The position numbers and the translations under genes were made by a program. From assembly GCA_016234685.1 (NCBI GenBank), contig JACRAT010000029.1, positions 1-64,000 on the forward strand: a stretch of 64,000 bases of DNA, given 5' to 3'. Under the pieces are notes generated by a model. The model ran no database searches, had not been told where the DNA came from, and saw nothing but the letters and a program-made list of their open reading frames with translations. The DNA comes from Nitrosomonadales bacterium (GTDB lineage: Bacteria > Pseudomonadota > Gammaproteobacteria > Burkholderiales > Gallionellaceae). Positions 26,744 to 36,057 of the stretch are shown here, piece after piece (the first letter of the stretch is position 1; each line of letters starts with the position of its first letter).

Positions 26744-28097
26744 CGTTGTCGCGTCCCTTGATGCCCAGCCGTTCCATGCGGTAGCGCAGTGCGCGGAAAG
26801 TCACGCCGAGGATGCGCGATGCCGCCGTGCGGTTGAAGCCGGTCTTGTCCAGCGCTTGCAGGATGGCGGCGCGCTCGACCTGATCCAGATACTCCGGCAG
26901 CGGGCGTTCGCTGTCGGGCGACGGGGGCGCGTCGTTGTGCTCGGGCGGCTCCAGTTGCAGATCGGTCTCAGTGATGTGCTCGTCCAAGCACAGCGCCAGC
27001 GCGCGTTCGATGATGTTCTCCAACTCGCGCACGTTGCCGGGGAAGTCGTAAGCGGCGAGTGCTTTCAGAGCTGCCGGGGTGAAGGTCACCGGCGCTGTGC
27101 CGCGCAGCCGTTCCAATATCTGCTGGGCGATCTCGGCGAGGTCTTCGCGCATCTCGCGCAGTGGCGGCATGGATAAGGTGATGACGTTCAGCCGGTAATA
27201 CAGATCCTGACGGAACTTGCCTTCCTGCACGCAGCGCGCCAAGTCGCGGTGGGTGGCGCTGATGATGCGCACGTCCACCGGCTCCTCATGCACTGCGCCG
27301 ACCTTGCGCGCCTTCTTCTCCTGAATGACGCGCAGCAGTTTGACCTGCATCGCCAGAGGCAGATCGGCTACTTCGTCTAGGAACAAAGTCCCGCCGTTCG
27401 CGGCCTGAAAGAAGCCTTCTCGCTCGCTCTCTGCGCCGGTGAATGCGCCCTTGCGGTAGCCGAAGAACTCGCTCTCCATCAGATTCTCAGGGATCGCGCC
27501 GCAGTTCACCGGGATGAAGGGCTGGTCGCAGCGGGCGCTCTGCTCCACGATCAGTCGCGCCGCCAGTTCCTTGCCGCTGCCCGATTCGCCGCAGATGTGC
27601 ACGGGCGCTTGGCTGCGTGCGACGCGAGCGATCAGGTCGCGCACTTTTTGCAGCGCGGGCGAATGTCCGAGCAGGCCGCGAGTCCCTTCCGTAGCAAGGG
27701 ATGGCGGTAGTTTGATGGCGGCTTTCACCAGCGCTCGCAATTGATCCAGCGAAACCGGCTTGGCCAAGTAGTCGAATGCGCCGGCCTTGAGTGCGCCGAT
27801 GGCGCTTTCCATGTTGCCGTGGGCGGTGATGACGGCAACCGGCACGTCCAGATCGCGCGCGGCGATGTGGCGCACGATCTCGATGCCTTCACCGTCCGGC
27901 ATCCGCATGTCGGTCAGGCACAGATCGAAGTGTGCGCCGGCCAAGCGTTGCAGTGCTTCGCGCACGCAACTGGCGCGCTCGACCTCCAGCCCCATGCGCA
28001 GCAGGGTCAGCTCCAGCAACTCCAGAATATCCGGCTCGTCGTCCACTACCAGCACACGGGCTGCTTTGCTGGTCGGCTGGCGTCGTTCATTGCTCAT
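26733..28097 (-). CDS. pilR: Sigma-54-dependent response regulator PilR
   Basis: 454 residues in three domains: a receiver (RVLVVDDEPDILELLELTLL, phospho-acceptor in LCLTDMRMPDGEG), an AAA+ sigma-54 activator domain (GESGSGKELAARLI, YRKGAFTGAESEREG, GGTLFLDEVADLPL) and a Fis-like HTH at the C-terminus (NRTAASRILGVTFRALRYRM). It pairs with the PilS kinase encoded just upstream and activates sigma-54 promoters, classically pilA for type IV pili. I start at ATG 28097, which overlaps the pilS stop; the longer ORF is read-through into pilS. Confidence 0.92.
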   Translation of the reverse strand: MSNERRQPTSKAARVLVVDDEPDILELLELTLLRMGLEVERASCVREALQRLAGAHFDLCLTDMRMPDGEGIEIVRHIAARDLDVPVAVITAHGNMESAIGALKAGAFDYLAKPVSLDQLRALVKAAIKLPPSLATEGTRGLLGHSPALQKVRDLIARVARSQAPVHICGESGSGKELAARLIVEQSARCDQPFIPVNCGAIPENLMESEFFGYRKGAFTGAESEREGFFQAANGGTLFLDEVADLPLAMQVKLLRVIQEKKARKVGAVHEEPVDVRIISATHRDLARCVQEGKFRQDLYYRLNVITLSMPPLREMREDLAEIAQQILERLRGTAPVTFTPAALKALAAYDFPGNVRELENIIERALALCLDEHITETDLQLEPPEHNDAPPSPDSERPLPEYLDQVERAAILQALDKTGFNRTAASRILGVTFRALRYRMERLGIKGRDNDED

Positions 28098-29703
28098 TCG
28101 ACTCTCCCAATACGATACGGAAACACGCGCCGTTGTCGGACGGGCGATATTCCAGTCTCGCGCCGTTGGCGGCGCACAGTTCGCGCGAAATATACAGGCC
28201 CAGCCCGGTGCCGGCGGCGTTGGTGGTGAAGAACGGCTCGAACAGGTGGGGCAGCGCATCGGGTGCGATGCCGGGGCCATCGTCACGGATCTCCAGCACG
28301 AATTTGCCAGCCTCGCTCGATTCGCCGCGCAAGGCTACGCTGCCGGGCTGTTGGCGACAATAGCGCAGGGCGTTGACGCACAGATTCCATAGCACTTGCT
28401 CGAAATGCCCGCGATCGAAGCTGATCGGGCAAGGCGCGGGCAGATCGAGGGTGAACAGATCGGCGGCGACGTGTTGCGATTGGCTCAGTTCGTCGATGAA
28501 CATCGGCAGCTTCTCGGCCAGATCGAAGGTCTCATGGTGCAGCCGGTCGCGGCTGTTGAGCTGCATCACATCCTGCACGATGCGATTGATCCTAGCGGTA
28601 TTGCTCAAGATCAGCTGGATCAGCCTCGCCTGCGAATTGGCGCGCTTCTCGTCGCGCAGCAGTTCGGCGGCGTAGCTGATCGAAGACAGCGGGTTGCGTA
28701 CCTCGTGGGCGATGCTGGCAGTCAGCCGTCCCAGCGCTGCCAGTTTGAGTTGCTGCGCTTGGGCTTGGATGCGTTGCAAGTCTTCCAGCACGATCACCGC
28801 CCCCCGAAATCCCTCGTGTGCCACTGGCAAGAAGCGCACATTGACCGGCTCGCCGCCATCTTGCAAGGAGACTGCTGCCATGTCGGGTTGAGCTTCGTTG
28901 CGCCAGTCGGCATAAAGTTCGGCCAGCCGGGCCGAGCAGTCAGCCAGAGCGATCTCGCTCTGGCTGGGGGCGAGCGTGTGGCCCAGCAAGCGCTCTGCGC
29001 CGGGGTTGAGTTGGCGCACCAGCGCGTGCTCGTCCACCACCAGCACGCCATCTTGCCAATCCTGGATCAGCAGCCGGTTGGCTTCGGCCATGCTGGCCAG
29101 ATCGGCACCGCGCGACAGGGCCAGTTGTTCACTGGCGCTGGCATATTTCGCCAGTGTGTGGGCCAGCCAAGCCACGGCGAAATACGCCACACTCAACAAG
29201 CCTGCCTGTAGGAATTGCGCCGAGGCGGCGTTCTCGGTCAGCACGGCATAAGCGTGTTCCAGCAGCACCGCGATACTGGCCAGTGCGGCGAAGAACAGCG
29301 TGGTCTTGCCTCGGCTGATGAGCCCGGCGGCGGCCAGCGAGATCAGCAACAGCACGCCCAACCCGCTTTGTACGCCGCCGCTGAGGTGCGACAGCAAGGT
29401 CAGGCAGACGATGTCGGTGGTGATCTGTCCCGCCAGTTGTAGATTGAAATCGGGGCGGCGCAAACGCAACGGCACGAGCGCCAGCAGCGTCAGCAGAATG
29501 TAGAACAGACTGGTTTGCAGGAACAGCGCCGCGCCATCGGTGTTCAGCCAATAGCGTTCGCCGAAGGGGTAGAGCACCACGAGCAGCATCCCGCCCAGCA
29601 CCAGTCGATAGAGGTCGTAAAGATACAGCGAGCGCCAGAGTTTCTCTTGCGCCGGGATGGCGTAAGACTCAAGGTAGGCGGGCCAGTGGGCGGGGAAAGG
29701 CAT
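28087..29703 (-). CDS. pilS: Sensor histidine kinase PilS
   Basis: 538 residues from ATG 29703. The first 200 residues hold about six membrane segments (LVLGGMLLVVLYPFG, FYILLTLLALVPLRL, VCLTLLSHLSGG, LGVLLLISLAAAGLI, LFFAALASIAVLLEH, SVAYFAVAWLAHTL), the PilS topology. A PAS-like domain follows (DGVLVVDEHALVRQLNPGAE), then the H-box SIAHEVRNPLSSISYAAELL and the ATP-binding boxes (NLCVNALRYC, RDDGPGIAPDALPHLFEPFF, GTGLGLYISRELC). It phosphorylates PilR. The gene starts 2 bp after the PP0621-like gene. Confidence 0.92.
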   Translation of the reverse strand: MPFPAHWPAYLESYAIPAQEKLWRSLYLYDLYRLVLGGMLLVVLYPFGERYWLNTDGAALFLQTSLFYILLTLLALVPLRLRRPDFNLQLAGQITTDIVCLTLLSHLSGGVQSGLGVLLLISLAAAGLISRGKTTLFFAALASIAVLLEHAYAVLTENAASAQFLQAGLLSVAYFAVAWLAHTLAKYASASEQLALSRGADLASMAEANRLLIQDWQDGVLVVDEHALVRQLNPGAERLLGHTLAPSQSEIALADCSARLAELYADWRNEAQPDMAAVSLQDGGEPVNVRFLPVAHEGFRGAVIVLEDLQRIQAQAQQLKLAALGRLTASIAHEVRNPLSSISYAAELLRDEKRANSQARLIQLILSNTARINRIVQDVMQLNSRDRLHHETFDLAEKLPMFIDELSQSQHVAADLFTLDLPAPCPISFDRGHFEQVLWNLCVNALRYCRQQPGSVALRGESSEAGKFVLEIRDDGPGIAPDALPHLFEPFFTTNAAGTGLGLYISRELCAANGARLEYRPSDNGACFRIVLGESNEQ

Positions 29704-29705
29704 CG

Positions 29706-29930
29706 TCAGTCGATGGATGCGCGGCGTGCGTCGCGGTGGGCGGCGCTGCAATAGAACTCATCGCCGTCGGGCAGGCTCTCGCTCTTGGGCAGATGCACCC
29801 CGCAATGCGCGCAGCACACCATGTCTTCGCTGGACTCAGGCGCGGCGGGTGCGGCGGGCGGCTTGCGGAAGCGGCGCAGCAGCAGATAGATCAGCACCAC
29901 CACGGCGGCAAGGAACAGTAAGCGACTCAT
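29706..29930 (-). CDS. PP0621-like small membrane-anchored zinc-ribbon protein
   Basis: 74 residues: an N-terminal membrane helix (LLFLAAVVVLIYLLL), a basic and proline-rich linker, then MVCCAHCGVHLPKSES and EFYCSAAHRDA, which give CxxC and C/H ligands of a small zinc-binding fold. This pattern matches the PP0621 family of unknown function, usually found directly upstream of pilS in beta- and gammaproteobacteria, as here. It may be co-translated with pilS. Function is not known. Confidence 0.8.
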   Translation of the reverse strand: MSRLLFLAAVVVLIYLLLRRFRKPPAAPAAPESSEDMVCCAHCGVHLPKSESLPDGDEFYCSAAHRDARRASID

Positions 29931-30000
29931 CGCGGGGACTCCATTCAGGGTTCGGAAACAGGCCGCACTTTATCACCCGCCAGCCGATAGGCGAAGCAAG

Positions 30001-30537
30001 CTAGATCAGTCGCACCCGCTCGATCAGCACGCTGGTTGCGCCATCGCTGACCCAGCACTGTCCGTCTTGGATGGTGCATTGCAACTGCATGGTGCGTTGC
30101 GCCATCTTGGCCAACGCGGCGGTCTGCTCGGGCGGCAACTGGTAGACGTTCAGATTGCTCTGGCGGGCGAAGGCGTTCTTGTTCTGCTCGAACCACATAT
30201 CGGCGGTGCGCCCGCCGTAGGCGTAGAGCACCACTTGCTCGGAGCGCCCACAGGCGCGGCGCACCAGCTTCTCGTCGGGCAGGCCGACATCCAGCCAGAG
30301 CTGGATCGCCCCGGTCAGATCCTTCTGCCACAGCGCAGGCTCATCGTCCGCGCTCAGCCCGCGCCCGAACTCCAGCCACTCGTGCGCGTGCAGCGCAAAA
30401 GCCAGTAGCCGCACCATCATCCGCTCATCCGTCTCGGACGGATGTCGCGCCAGCGTCAGCGAGTGGTCGGAGTAGTAATGCCGTTCCATATCGGCGATCT
30501 GGAGGTTGGCTTTGAAAACGGTGGATTTGATGGCCAT
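30001..30537 (-). CDS. YaeQ family protein
   Basis: 178 residues beginning MAIKSTVFKANLQIADMERH and containing YYSDHSLTLARHPSETDERM, then LTGAIQLWLDVGLPDEKLVR and VYQLPPEQTAALAKMAQRTM. This is the YaeQ family, which has a PD-(D/E)XK nuclease-like fold but no proven enzymatic role; the acidic Asp-Glu and Lys positions of that fold are visible. It is cytosolic. The gene stands between dispersed repeats on the upstream side and the PP0621-like gene downstream. Confidence 0.85.
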   Translation of the reverse strand: MAIKSTVFKANLQIADMERHYYSDHSLTLARHPSETDERMMVRLLAFALHAHEWLEFGRGLSADDEPALWQKDLTGAIQLWLDVGLPDEKLVRRACGRSEQVVLYAYGGRTADMWFEQNKNAFARQSNLNVYQLPPEQTAALAKMAQRTMQLQCTIQDGQCWVSDGATSVLIERVRLI

Positions 30538-30564
30538 GATGGGTTCAATGTGTAGGGCTTAGAT

Positions 30565-30609
30565 GAAAACCGTTCGCCCTGAGCCGGTCGAAGGGCTTGC
30601 CACGAACGG
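30565..30609. repeat. Dispersed CGTTCGCCCTGAGCC-type repeat, short copy
   Basis: CCGTTCGCCCTGAGCCGGTC followed by GAAGGGCTTGCCACGAACGG. This is the widespread palindromic repeat whose translation gives STGSGRT-type peptides. A longer copy is at 31311. Both flank arfB and the S4 gene. Confidence 0.7.
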
Positions 30610-30614
30610 AGGAA

Positions 30615-31028
30615 TCATTCAGTTACCCTGCCGCGCAGTTGCTTCACCGCGCCGCGCCGGGTCTTGCTTTCGATGCGTCGCTGTCGCGAACCGCGCGTGG
30701 GTTTGGTGGCGACGCGCCGCTTCGGCGGTGTCGCTACGCTTTGCAGCAAAGCCTTCAAGCGCCGCAGCGCCTCGCTGCGATTCTGCTCCTGATTGCGATG
30801 CTCTTGCGCTTTGATGACCAGCACGCCATCCTTGCTGATGCGCTGATCGGCGAGGTTCAGCACGCGCTGCTTGAAGTCATCCGGCAGGCTGGAAGCTGGG
30901 ATGTCGAAACGCAACTGGATCGCGCTCGACACTTTGTTGACGTTCTGCCCACCTGCCCCTTGGGCGCGGATCGCCGAGAACTCGATCTCACACAGAGAGA
31001 GCAAAATGCCGGGGGCGAGGTAGAGCAT
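30615..31028 (-). CDS. arfB: Alternative ribosome-rescue factor B (peptidyl-tRNA hydrolase)
   Basis: 137 residues. EFSAIRAQGAGGQNVNKVSS carries the catalytic GGQ motif of the class I release factor domain, and the basic C-terminal tail (KPTRGSRQRRIESKTRRGAV) is the part that enters the empty mRNA channel of stalled ribosomes. ArfB hydrolyses peptidyl-tRNA on non-stop ribosomes. Length agrees with E. coli YaeJ (140). It is preceded by the S4-domain gene with a 3 bp gap, so they form a two-gene operon. Confidence 0.93.
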   Translation of the reverse strand: MLYLAPGILLSLCEIEFSAIRAQGAGGQNVNKVSSAIQLRFDIPASSLPDDFKQRVLNLADQRISKDGVLVIKAQEHRNQEQNRSEALRRLKALLQSVATPPKRRVATKPTRGSRQRRIESKTRRGAVKQLRGRVTE

Positions 31029-31031
31029 GGC

Positions 31032-31247
31032 TCAGGCCAGCACGCGGATGGTCACGTCGCCCAATCTGACTACCTGCCCGGCGCGTATCTTGGCCGTTTT
31101 ACGCAATTCGACCGAGCCATCCACGGCGACCAGCCCTTCCGCGACCAGCATTTTGCCCGCGCCGCCGGAATCACACACGCCAGTGAGCTTGAGCAGGTCG
31201 TTGAGGGCGACGAATTCGCCGCGCAGGTGGAAATCGAGTTGTTGCAT
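31032..31247 (-). CDS. S4-domain RNA-binding protein (YbcJ-like)
   Basis: 71 residues: MQQLDFHLRGEFVALNDLLK, LTGVCDSGGAGKMLVAEGLV, AVDGSVELRKTAKIRAGQVV form a single S4 RNA-binding fold of the YbcJ type. The ORF track extends upstream to 31376, but that part is translation of a dispersed repeat (STGSGRTG), so ATG 31247 is the real start. It probably binds structured RNA; the link with arfB suggests a ribosome-related job, but that is inference. Confidence 0.85.
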   Translation of the reverse strand: MQQLDFHLRGEFVALNDLLKLTGVCDSGGAGKMLVAEGLVAVDGSVELRKTAKIRAGQVVRLGDVTIRVLA

Positions 31248-31310
31248 GGTCAGCCTTTCTGCAAGTGGCTTTGTGCCTAGGCAGTTAAGTGGCTCAGGGA
31301 AAACTAAACA

Positions 31311-31396
31311 CCCCGTTCGCCCTGAGCCTGTCGAAGGGTTGCCCGCTTTCACTCTGTATCGTTCATGGTTCGACATGGCTCACCACGAACGGAGAA
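31311..31396. repeat. Dispersed CGTTCGCCCTGAGCC-type repeat, long copy
   Basis: CCGTTCGCCCTGAGCCTGTC with GAAGGG opens the element and GGTTCGACATGGCTCACCAC with GAACGG closes it, giving an imperfect palindrome of about 85 bp between prfC and the S4 gene. The same family as the short copy at 30565. Confidence 0.75.
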
Positions 31397-31410
31397 TGGG
31401 CGGCGGATTC

Positions 31411-33045
31411 CTACAGCTTCGCCGCGTGCTCTCGGGTGGTGTGGAACACCACTTTCGGCCATCTTTCCTGCGTCAAGCGCAGGTTGACGTTGTTCGGTGC
31501 GAGGTAGGCCAGATTGCCCGCCGCGTCGATGGAAAGATTGTGCGACAGGGCTTTCTCGAAGTCGGCGAAGATCTTTTTGTCGTCGCAACTCACCCAGCGT
31601 GCGCTGCTGATGGACGCGCTCTCGAACATCGCGTCCACGCCGTATTCGCCTTGCAAGCGGCTGGCCACTACGTCGAACTGCAACATGCCGACCGCGCCGA
31701 TGATGAGGTCGCCGCCATCCACGGGTTTGAACACTTGCACCGCGCCTTCTTCGCCCAGCTGTTGCAAGCCTTTGTGCAGTTGCTTGATCTTGAGCGGGTT
31801 GCGGATGCGCACCACGCGGAAGAAGTCGGGCGCGAAGTAAGGGATGCCGGTGAATTGCAGCGGCTCGCCTTCGGAGAAGCTGTCGCCGATCTGCATGTTG
31901 CCGTGGTTGGGCAGGCCGATGATGTCGCCTGCGTAGGCCTCTTCCGCCTGCTCGCGGCTGGAGGCCATGAAGGTGACCACGCTGGAGACGCGGATCTCTT
32001 TGCCGATGCGCAGGTGCTTCATTTTCATGCCGCGCTCGAAGTGGCCGGAACAGACGCGCAAAAAGGCGATGCGGTCGCGGTGTGCCGGGTCCATGTTGGC
32101 CTGAATCTTGAACACGAAGCCGGAGAACGGTTGCTCGGTCGGCTCGACGCTGCGCACGGAAGCATCGCGGCCACGCGGCGCGGGAGCCCAGTCCAGCAGC
32201 GCGTTCAAGATCTCACGCACGCCGAAGTTGTTGATGGCCGAGCCGAAGAACACCGGTGTCTGCTGGCCCGCAAGGAAGCGCTCCAGATCGAAGGGATGCG
32301 ACGCACCGTGCACCAACTCGACTTCCATCTTGAGCTGCTCGATCTCCAGCGGGAAACGCTCGGCAAGCACCGGGTTGTCTATCCCCTTGATGACTTCCAC
32401 CTCGCCATCGGCGCGTTCTTCGCCCGGCGTGAACAGCAAAATCTCGTCGCGCAGCAGGTGATACACGCCCCGGAAGGTCTTGCCCATGCCCAGCGGCCAG
32501 GTCACCGGCGCGCACTGGATGTTGAGCACCGACTCGACCTCGTCTAGCAGCTCCAGCGAATCGCGCACTTCACGATCCATCTTGTTCATAAAGGTGACGA
32601 TGGGCGTGGCGCGCATCCGGCACACGTCCAGCAGCTTGATAGTCTGCGCCTCCACGCCCTTGGCCGCGTCGATCACCATCAGCGCCGAGTCCACGGCGGT
32701 CAGCACGCGGTAGGTGTCTTCGGAGAAGTCCTGGTGGCCGGGCGTGTCGAGCAGGTTCACCACATGGTCGCGGTATTCGAACTGCATCACCGATGAGGCC
32801 ACCGAGATGCCGCGCTGCTTTTCGATGTCGAGGAAGTCGGAAGTCGCATGGCGACCGCTCTTGCGCGCCTTCACCGCCCCCGCCATCTGGATCGCGCCCG
32901 AGAACAGCAACAGCTTCTCGGTCAGCGTGGTCTTGCCCGCATCCGGGTGGGAAATGATGCCGAAGGTGCGGCGGCGCGCCACTTCGCGCGCGATCAGCTC
33001 GCGCGGCGCGGCAGCGTTGGATGAGGATTCGATGTCGTCGGACAT
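31411..33045 (-). CDS. prfC: Peptide chain release factor 3
   Basis: 544 residues of the EF-G-like GTPase family. [20 protein letters not shown] is the P-loop, then [10 protein letters not shown]-like switch I ([15 protein letters not shown]), [14 protein letters not shown] (G3) and NKMDR (G4). RF3 removes RF1/RF2 from the ribosome after termination. Length agrees with E. coli PrfC (529). The gene is followed by a dispersed repeat and preceded by about 210 bp without a gene. Confidence 0.95.
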   Translation of the reverse strand: MSDDIESSSNAAAPRELIAREVARRRTFGIISHPDAGKTTLTEKLLLFSGAIQMAGAVKARKSGRHATSDFLDIEKQRGISVASSVMQFEYRDHVVNLLDTPGHQDFSEDTYRVLTAVDSALMVIDAAKGVEAQTIKLLDVCRMRATPIVTFMNKMDREVRDSLELLDEVESVLNIQCAPVTWPLGMGKTFRGVYHLLRDEILLFTPGEERADGEVEVIKGIDNPVLAERFPLEIEQLKMEVELVHGASHPFDLERFLAGQQTPVFFGSAINNFGVREILNALLDWAPAPRGRDASVRSVEPTEQPFSGFVFKIQANMDPAHRDRIAFLRVCSGHFERGMKMKHLRIGKEIRVSSVVTFMASSREQAEEAYAGDIIGLPNHGNMQIGDSFSEGEPLQFTGIPYFAPDFFRVVRIRNPLKIKQLHKGLQQLGEEGAVQVFKPVDGGDLIIGAVGMLQFDVVASRLQGEYGVDAMFESASISSARWVSCDDKKIFADFEKALSHNLSIDAAGNLAYLAPNNVNLRLTQERWPKVVFHTTREHAAKL

Positions 33046-33256
33046 GATGTGCGTCCCGTGAAAAAAGTGCGCGAGTTTAATGGGTTGGCGGGGGAAAGTC
33101 TAATGCGGGCGGATTGTCCGTCGCCGCAGCGAACTTGCACGATCAACCTGAAACGCGCGCAGCGATTCGTTCGCGCTTTTCTTCTTCAGGAGGAAAGTCG
33201 GGTAGGGGCGAGATCAGCGCGCGGCGCTCACCGATCTCTGCTGCGGGCGGGGGGCG

Positions 33257-33481
33257 TTAAACCCGGACGATCCATTAAACCGTTAAACCCGTCATACCGG
33301 CGCAGGCCGGTATCCAGATGATAGAGTTGGGACTAGAAGGGATGGGCGGCTTTTTGCCCAACTCGCAAAATTCCCCACGCAAGTGGGGCAACATCAAGGT
33401 TTTGTCGGCTACGCAGCCTGTTTTTCCTTGCTGGATACCGGCCTGCGCCGGTATGACAGCCTAATGGACAGTCCGGGTTAA
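33257..33481. repeat. Palindromic MITE-like element, copy 2
   Basis: 225 bp with inverted ends TTAAACCCGGAC-GATCCATTA and TAATGGACA-GTCCGGGTTAA. Inside is a second inverted pair: GTCATACCGGCGCAGGCCGG TATCCAG (33291-33317) and its reverse complement at 33431-33457. The ends match copy 1 at 21160. The right end supplies the last bases of hemF: its TAA stop lies in the terminal TTAAACCC. The gap between prfC and hemF (33046-33477) otherwise shows no gene. Confidence 0.7.
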
Positions 33482-34392
33482 ACCCAATCCTTGGGCCGCA
33501 AGAATTTCTCGTACAACTCCGCCTCCGGCGTGCCCGCCTCCGGGTGCCAGTCGTAGCGCCATTTTACCAGTGGCGGCATGGAAAGCAGGATGGATTCGGT
33601 GCGGCCATTCGACTGCAAGCCGAAGATAGTGCCGCGATCCACCACCAGGTTGAATTCGACGTAGCGTCCGCGCCGATACAACTGGAAGTCGCGTTCGCGC
33701 TCGCCGTAGGGCGTGTCCTTACGCTTTTCCAGCAGCGGCACGTAGGCGGAAAGATAGTGGTCGCCCACGCTTTGCTGGATGGCGAAGCAGGTGTCGAAAT
33801 CCGGCGTGTTCAGATCGTCGAAGAAGATGCCGCCCACGCCGCGCTGCTCGTTGCGGTGCTTGAGGGTGAAATACTCGTCGCACCAGTGCTTGAACTTGGG
33901 ATGCAGCGCCGGATCGAGCGGGTCGAGCGCGTTCTTGCAGATCTGGTGGAAATGCACCGCGTCCTCCTCGAAGCCGTAATACGGCGTGAGATCCATGCCG
34001 CCACCGAACCAGAATACCTTGTCGCCATCCGGCTTGTGTGCCATGAACATGCGCACGTTGGCGTGCGAAGTCGGCGCGTAAGGGTTGCGCGGGTGCATCA
34101 CCAGCGACACGCCCATCGCCTCCCACGAGCATCCCGCCAACTCGGGGCGGTGCGCAGTGGCCGACGCAGGCATCTTGTCGCCCTGCACATGCGAAAAGGC
34201 GACGCCGCCGCGCTCGATCACATTGCCTTCTTCTAGGATGCAACTGATGCCCTCACCTTTGCCGATGCCGCCGGAGCCGGTGGCACGTGTCCACGGGTCG
34301 CGGATGAACTTCTTGCCGTCTACTTGCTCCAGACGGTCAACGATGAGTTCCTGCAATTGCATCAGGTATTGCTTAACGGCGGCGCTATCCAT
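33478..34392 (-). CDS. hemF: Oxygen-dependent coproporphyrinogen III oxidase
   Basis: 304 residues. [20 protein letters not shown] is the family signature, followed by [27 protein letters not shown] and [20 protein letters not shown]. It decarboxylates coproporphyrinogen III to protoporphyrinogen IX with oxygen in haem synthesis. ATG 34392 with GGAGAG upstream is preferred to the GTG at 34410. The stop codon lies in the terminal repeat of the adjacent palindromic element. Confidence 0.95.
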   Translation of the reverse strand: MDSAAVKQYLMQLQELIVDRLEQVDGKKFIRDPWTRATGSGGIGKGEGISCILEEGNVIERGGVAFSHVQGDKMPASATAHRPELAGCSWEAMGVSLVMHPRNPYAPTSHANVRMFMAHKPDGDKVFWFGGGMDLTPYYGFEEDAVHFHQICKNALDPLDPALHPKFKHWCDEYFTLKHRNEQRGVGGIFFDDLNTPDFDTCFAIQQSVGDHYLSAYVPLLEKRKDTPYGERERDFQLYRRGRYVEFNLVVDRGTIFGLQSNGRTESILLSMPPLVKWRYDWHPEAGTPEAELYEKFLRPKDWV

Positions 34393-34475
34393 GTTCTCTC
34401 CGGCATTCACTCCCCTCGCCCGCAGGCGGGAGAGGGAATAGGTTCAAGGGATGCCTCATAGCGAGACATTCCCGA

Positions 34476-35036
34476 CTAATTTCGTATGATTCTACCATTC
34501 ACCCAAGCGCGGATGGTTGAGGGTTTTTTCCGCGCGCCCACTCGCCCCGGCAACACCCACACCTGCGCACCGAACAAGCGACGGCACTCAGCGGCGGTCT
34601 TGGCCGAACGCTGCCCGCTAAGGTTCGCACTGGTGGAGACCAGCGCCATGCCGACGCTGCGACACAGCCTGCGTGCTGCCGGATGTGCCGTCAGCCGCAC
34701 CGCCAGCGTGTCATGCGCCCCACGCAACCAGCGCGGGCAGCTTGCCTGAGCGGGCATCAGGTAAGTGATCGCTTGCGCGCCATCCGCTACCAGCCGTTGC
34801 TCGTCTGCCACATCCAGCGGCTGCAAATAGCGCCGTAACTGGCACGGCGAACTGGCGATCAAGATCAGCCCCTTCTTTTGCGGCCTGTCCTTGAGCTTCA
34901 ACAAACGCGACACCGCAGCCCGATTGCGCGGATCGCAACCCAAGCCGTAGCAAGATTCCGTGGGATAAGCGATCAGACCACCGCGCTTGAGGTGGGCGGC
35001 AAGAGAACGAGAAGGGATGGACAGCGCGGCGGACAT
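34476..35036 (-). CDS. tsaC: L-threonylcarbamoyladenylate synthase (TsaC/YrdC)
   Basis: 186 residues of the Sua5/YciO/YrdC family: LKRGGLIAYPTESCYGLGCD at the N-terminus (ATP and threonine binding), LKLKDRPQKKGLILIASSPC, and LVSTSANLSGQRSAKTAAEC. It makes threonylcarbamoyl-AMP for the t6A37 modification of ANN-decoding tRNAs. Length matches the short TsaC type (about 190). This is the last host gene before the prophage; its upstream region, and perhaps its promoter, lies at the integration boundary. Confidence 0.93.
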   Translation of the reverse strand: MSAALSIPSRSLAAHLKRGGLIAYPTESCYGLGCDPRNRAAVSRLLKLKDRPQKKGLILIASSPCQLRRYLQPLDVADEQRLVADGAQAITYLMPAQASCPRWLRGAHDTLAVRLTAHPAARRLCRSVGMALVSTSANLSGQRSAKTAAECRRLFGAQVWVLPGRVGARKKPSTIRAWVNGRIIRN

Positions 35037-35363
35037 AGCTAAAACGTAGTGAGAACCTGCGCGCCATCATACAGAAATTGCTGCTCAACGTACCCCGCCA
35101 CACGCAACAGCGCGGCGGCTCAGCCCGCCACTCACGATACAATGCCAGCCCGCCATCCAACGAGTAGGGAGGTGGGAGAAACCGGATAGAGATGAAAGAA
35201 AAAAACGGCCCGGAAACCGCATGGATACTGAGATTACAAGAAAGTATGGGAAATCTGATTCCCGGACAGTTTTGGGGTAAAAGCGGGAGATATTCGGGAG
35301 GAATTACGGAGAAATACCCGAACTAATACGGAAATAATCCCACTTCAAATGCAATTTAATCAG
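35037..35363. other. Host-prophage junction region with repeated motifs
   Basis: 327 bp without a convincing gene between tsaC and the first prophage gene. The right part carries repeated short motifs: TTACGGAGAAATACCCGAAC and ATACGGAAATAATCCCAC in tandem, with GTATGGGAAATCTGATTCCC further left. Such repeats fit transposase-binding sites at a Mu-like left end, but I cannot fix the exact terminus or target duplication because the right end is outside the window. A 44-codon ORF (35192-35326) is present but not convincing. Confidence 0.45.
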
Positions 35364-35969
35364 TCATCGAACGCGATTTAATATGACCGTCAGATAATCG
35401 TGAGTGACCTCAGAAATTAACTGACGATCAGAAACAGGAAGTCCGACCAAACGCCGAGCAGGCAGCCCAGGGTGATGTACTCGCTTCACCATCAATCCCG
35501 CAAACGACAGCGCTTTGGCCTTCTTGGGTGAAATCTCATACGGCTTGGTTCCTGAGTGATGCCACGCTGCCAGATCAGACTCTCGTGAGCCATCAAAACC
35601 AAGCGTGACAGAATTACCCACAGCACGATAATGAAAGCTCTTCAGCATATCGCCTGACGCATGAAGAATTCGGGTGCGCTTGGCTTGGACTTTTCTGGCC
35701 ACGGACAGACTCATTGTTTGACGCAGCTTTCCGTCCTTGGTGTACGCCCCACCCTGCGCCTTCAAAATAGCCGAGCCAATGGTGAGCGGAGACAGCGGCT
35801 TCCACTTCGATCCATCCGGCGCAAGACCAGCGCTGTGGCGATCCTTGTTAACACGCAACAGCGACTCGCCAATGCTGTCCATCAATGGCGCAGGTTTCTC
35901 AATGGCACGTCTGGCGGCAGTAAGGGCGCGATCCAGATGATCCACTTGAAAATTCATCTCAAAAAGCAT
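35364..35969 (-). CDS. Phage virion morphogenesis protein (Mu gpG-like)
   Basis: 201 residues of the phage virion morphogenesis/tail completion family: LMDSIGESLLRVNKDRHSAG, then GSKWKPLSPLTI and SGDMLKSFHYRAVGNSVTLG, FDGSRESDLAAWHHSGTKPY. In Mu the equivalent gpG acts late in head-tail joining. The start ATG 35969 has GGGAG 6 bp upstream. It is the last gene of the leftward late operon and the outermost gene of the prophage on this side. Confidence 0.8.
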   Translation of the reverse strand: MLFEMNFQVDHLDRALTAARRAIEKPAPLMDSIGESLLRVNKDRHSAGLAPDGSKWKPLSPLTIGSAILKAQGGAYTKDGKLRQTMSLSVARKVQAKRTRILHASGDMLKSFHYRAVGNSVTLGFDGSRESDLAAWHHSGTKPYEISPKKAKALSFAGLMVKRVHHPGLPARRLVGLPVSDRQLISEVTHDYLTVILNRVR

Positions 35970-36057
35970 ATCGTTACTCCCGTGGTTTGGTCAGACTGCG
36001 CTTCGGCGCTACTGCACAGTATCCAGACCCCAAACGCGGCCCCTAAAAAGGCCGCGT

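Noticed and set aside
31248-31376. N-terminal extension of the S4-domain gene in the ORF track
   Set aside because: It translates a dispersed intergenic repeat (STGSGRTG), and ATG 31247 gives the normal family length.
35192-35326. 44-codon ORF at the host-prophage junction
   Set aside because: Lies over repeated motifs that better fit transposase sites; no family and weak ribosome-binding site spacing.
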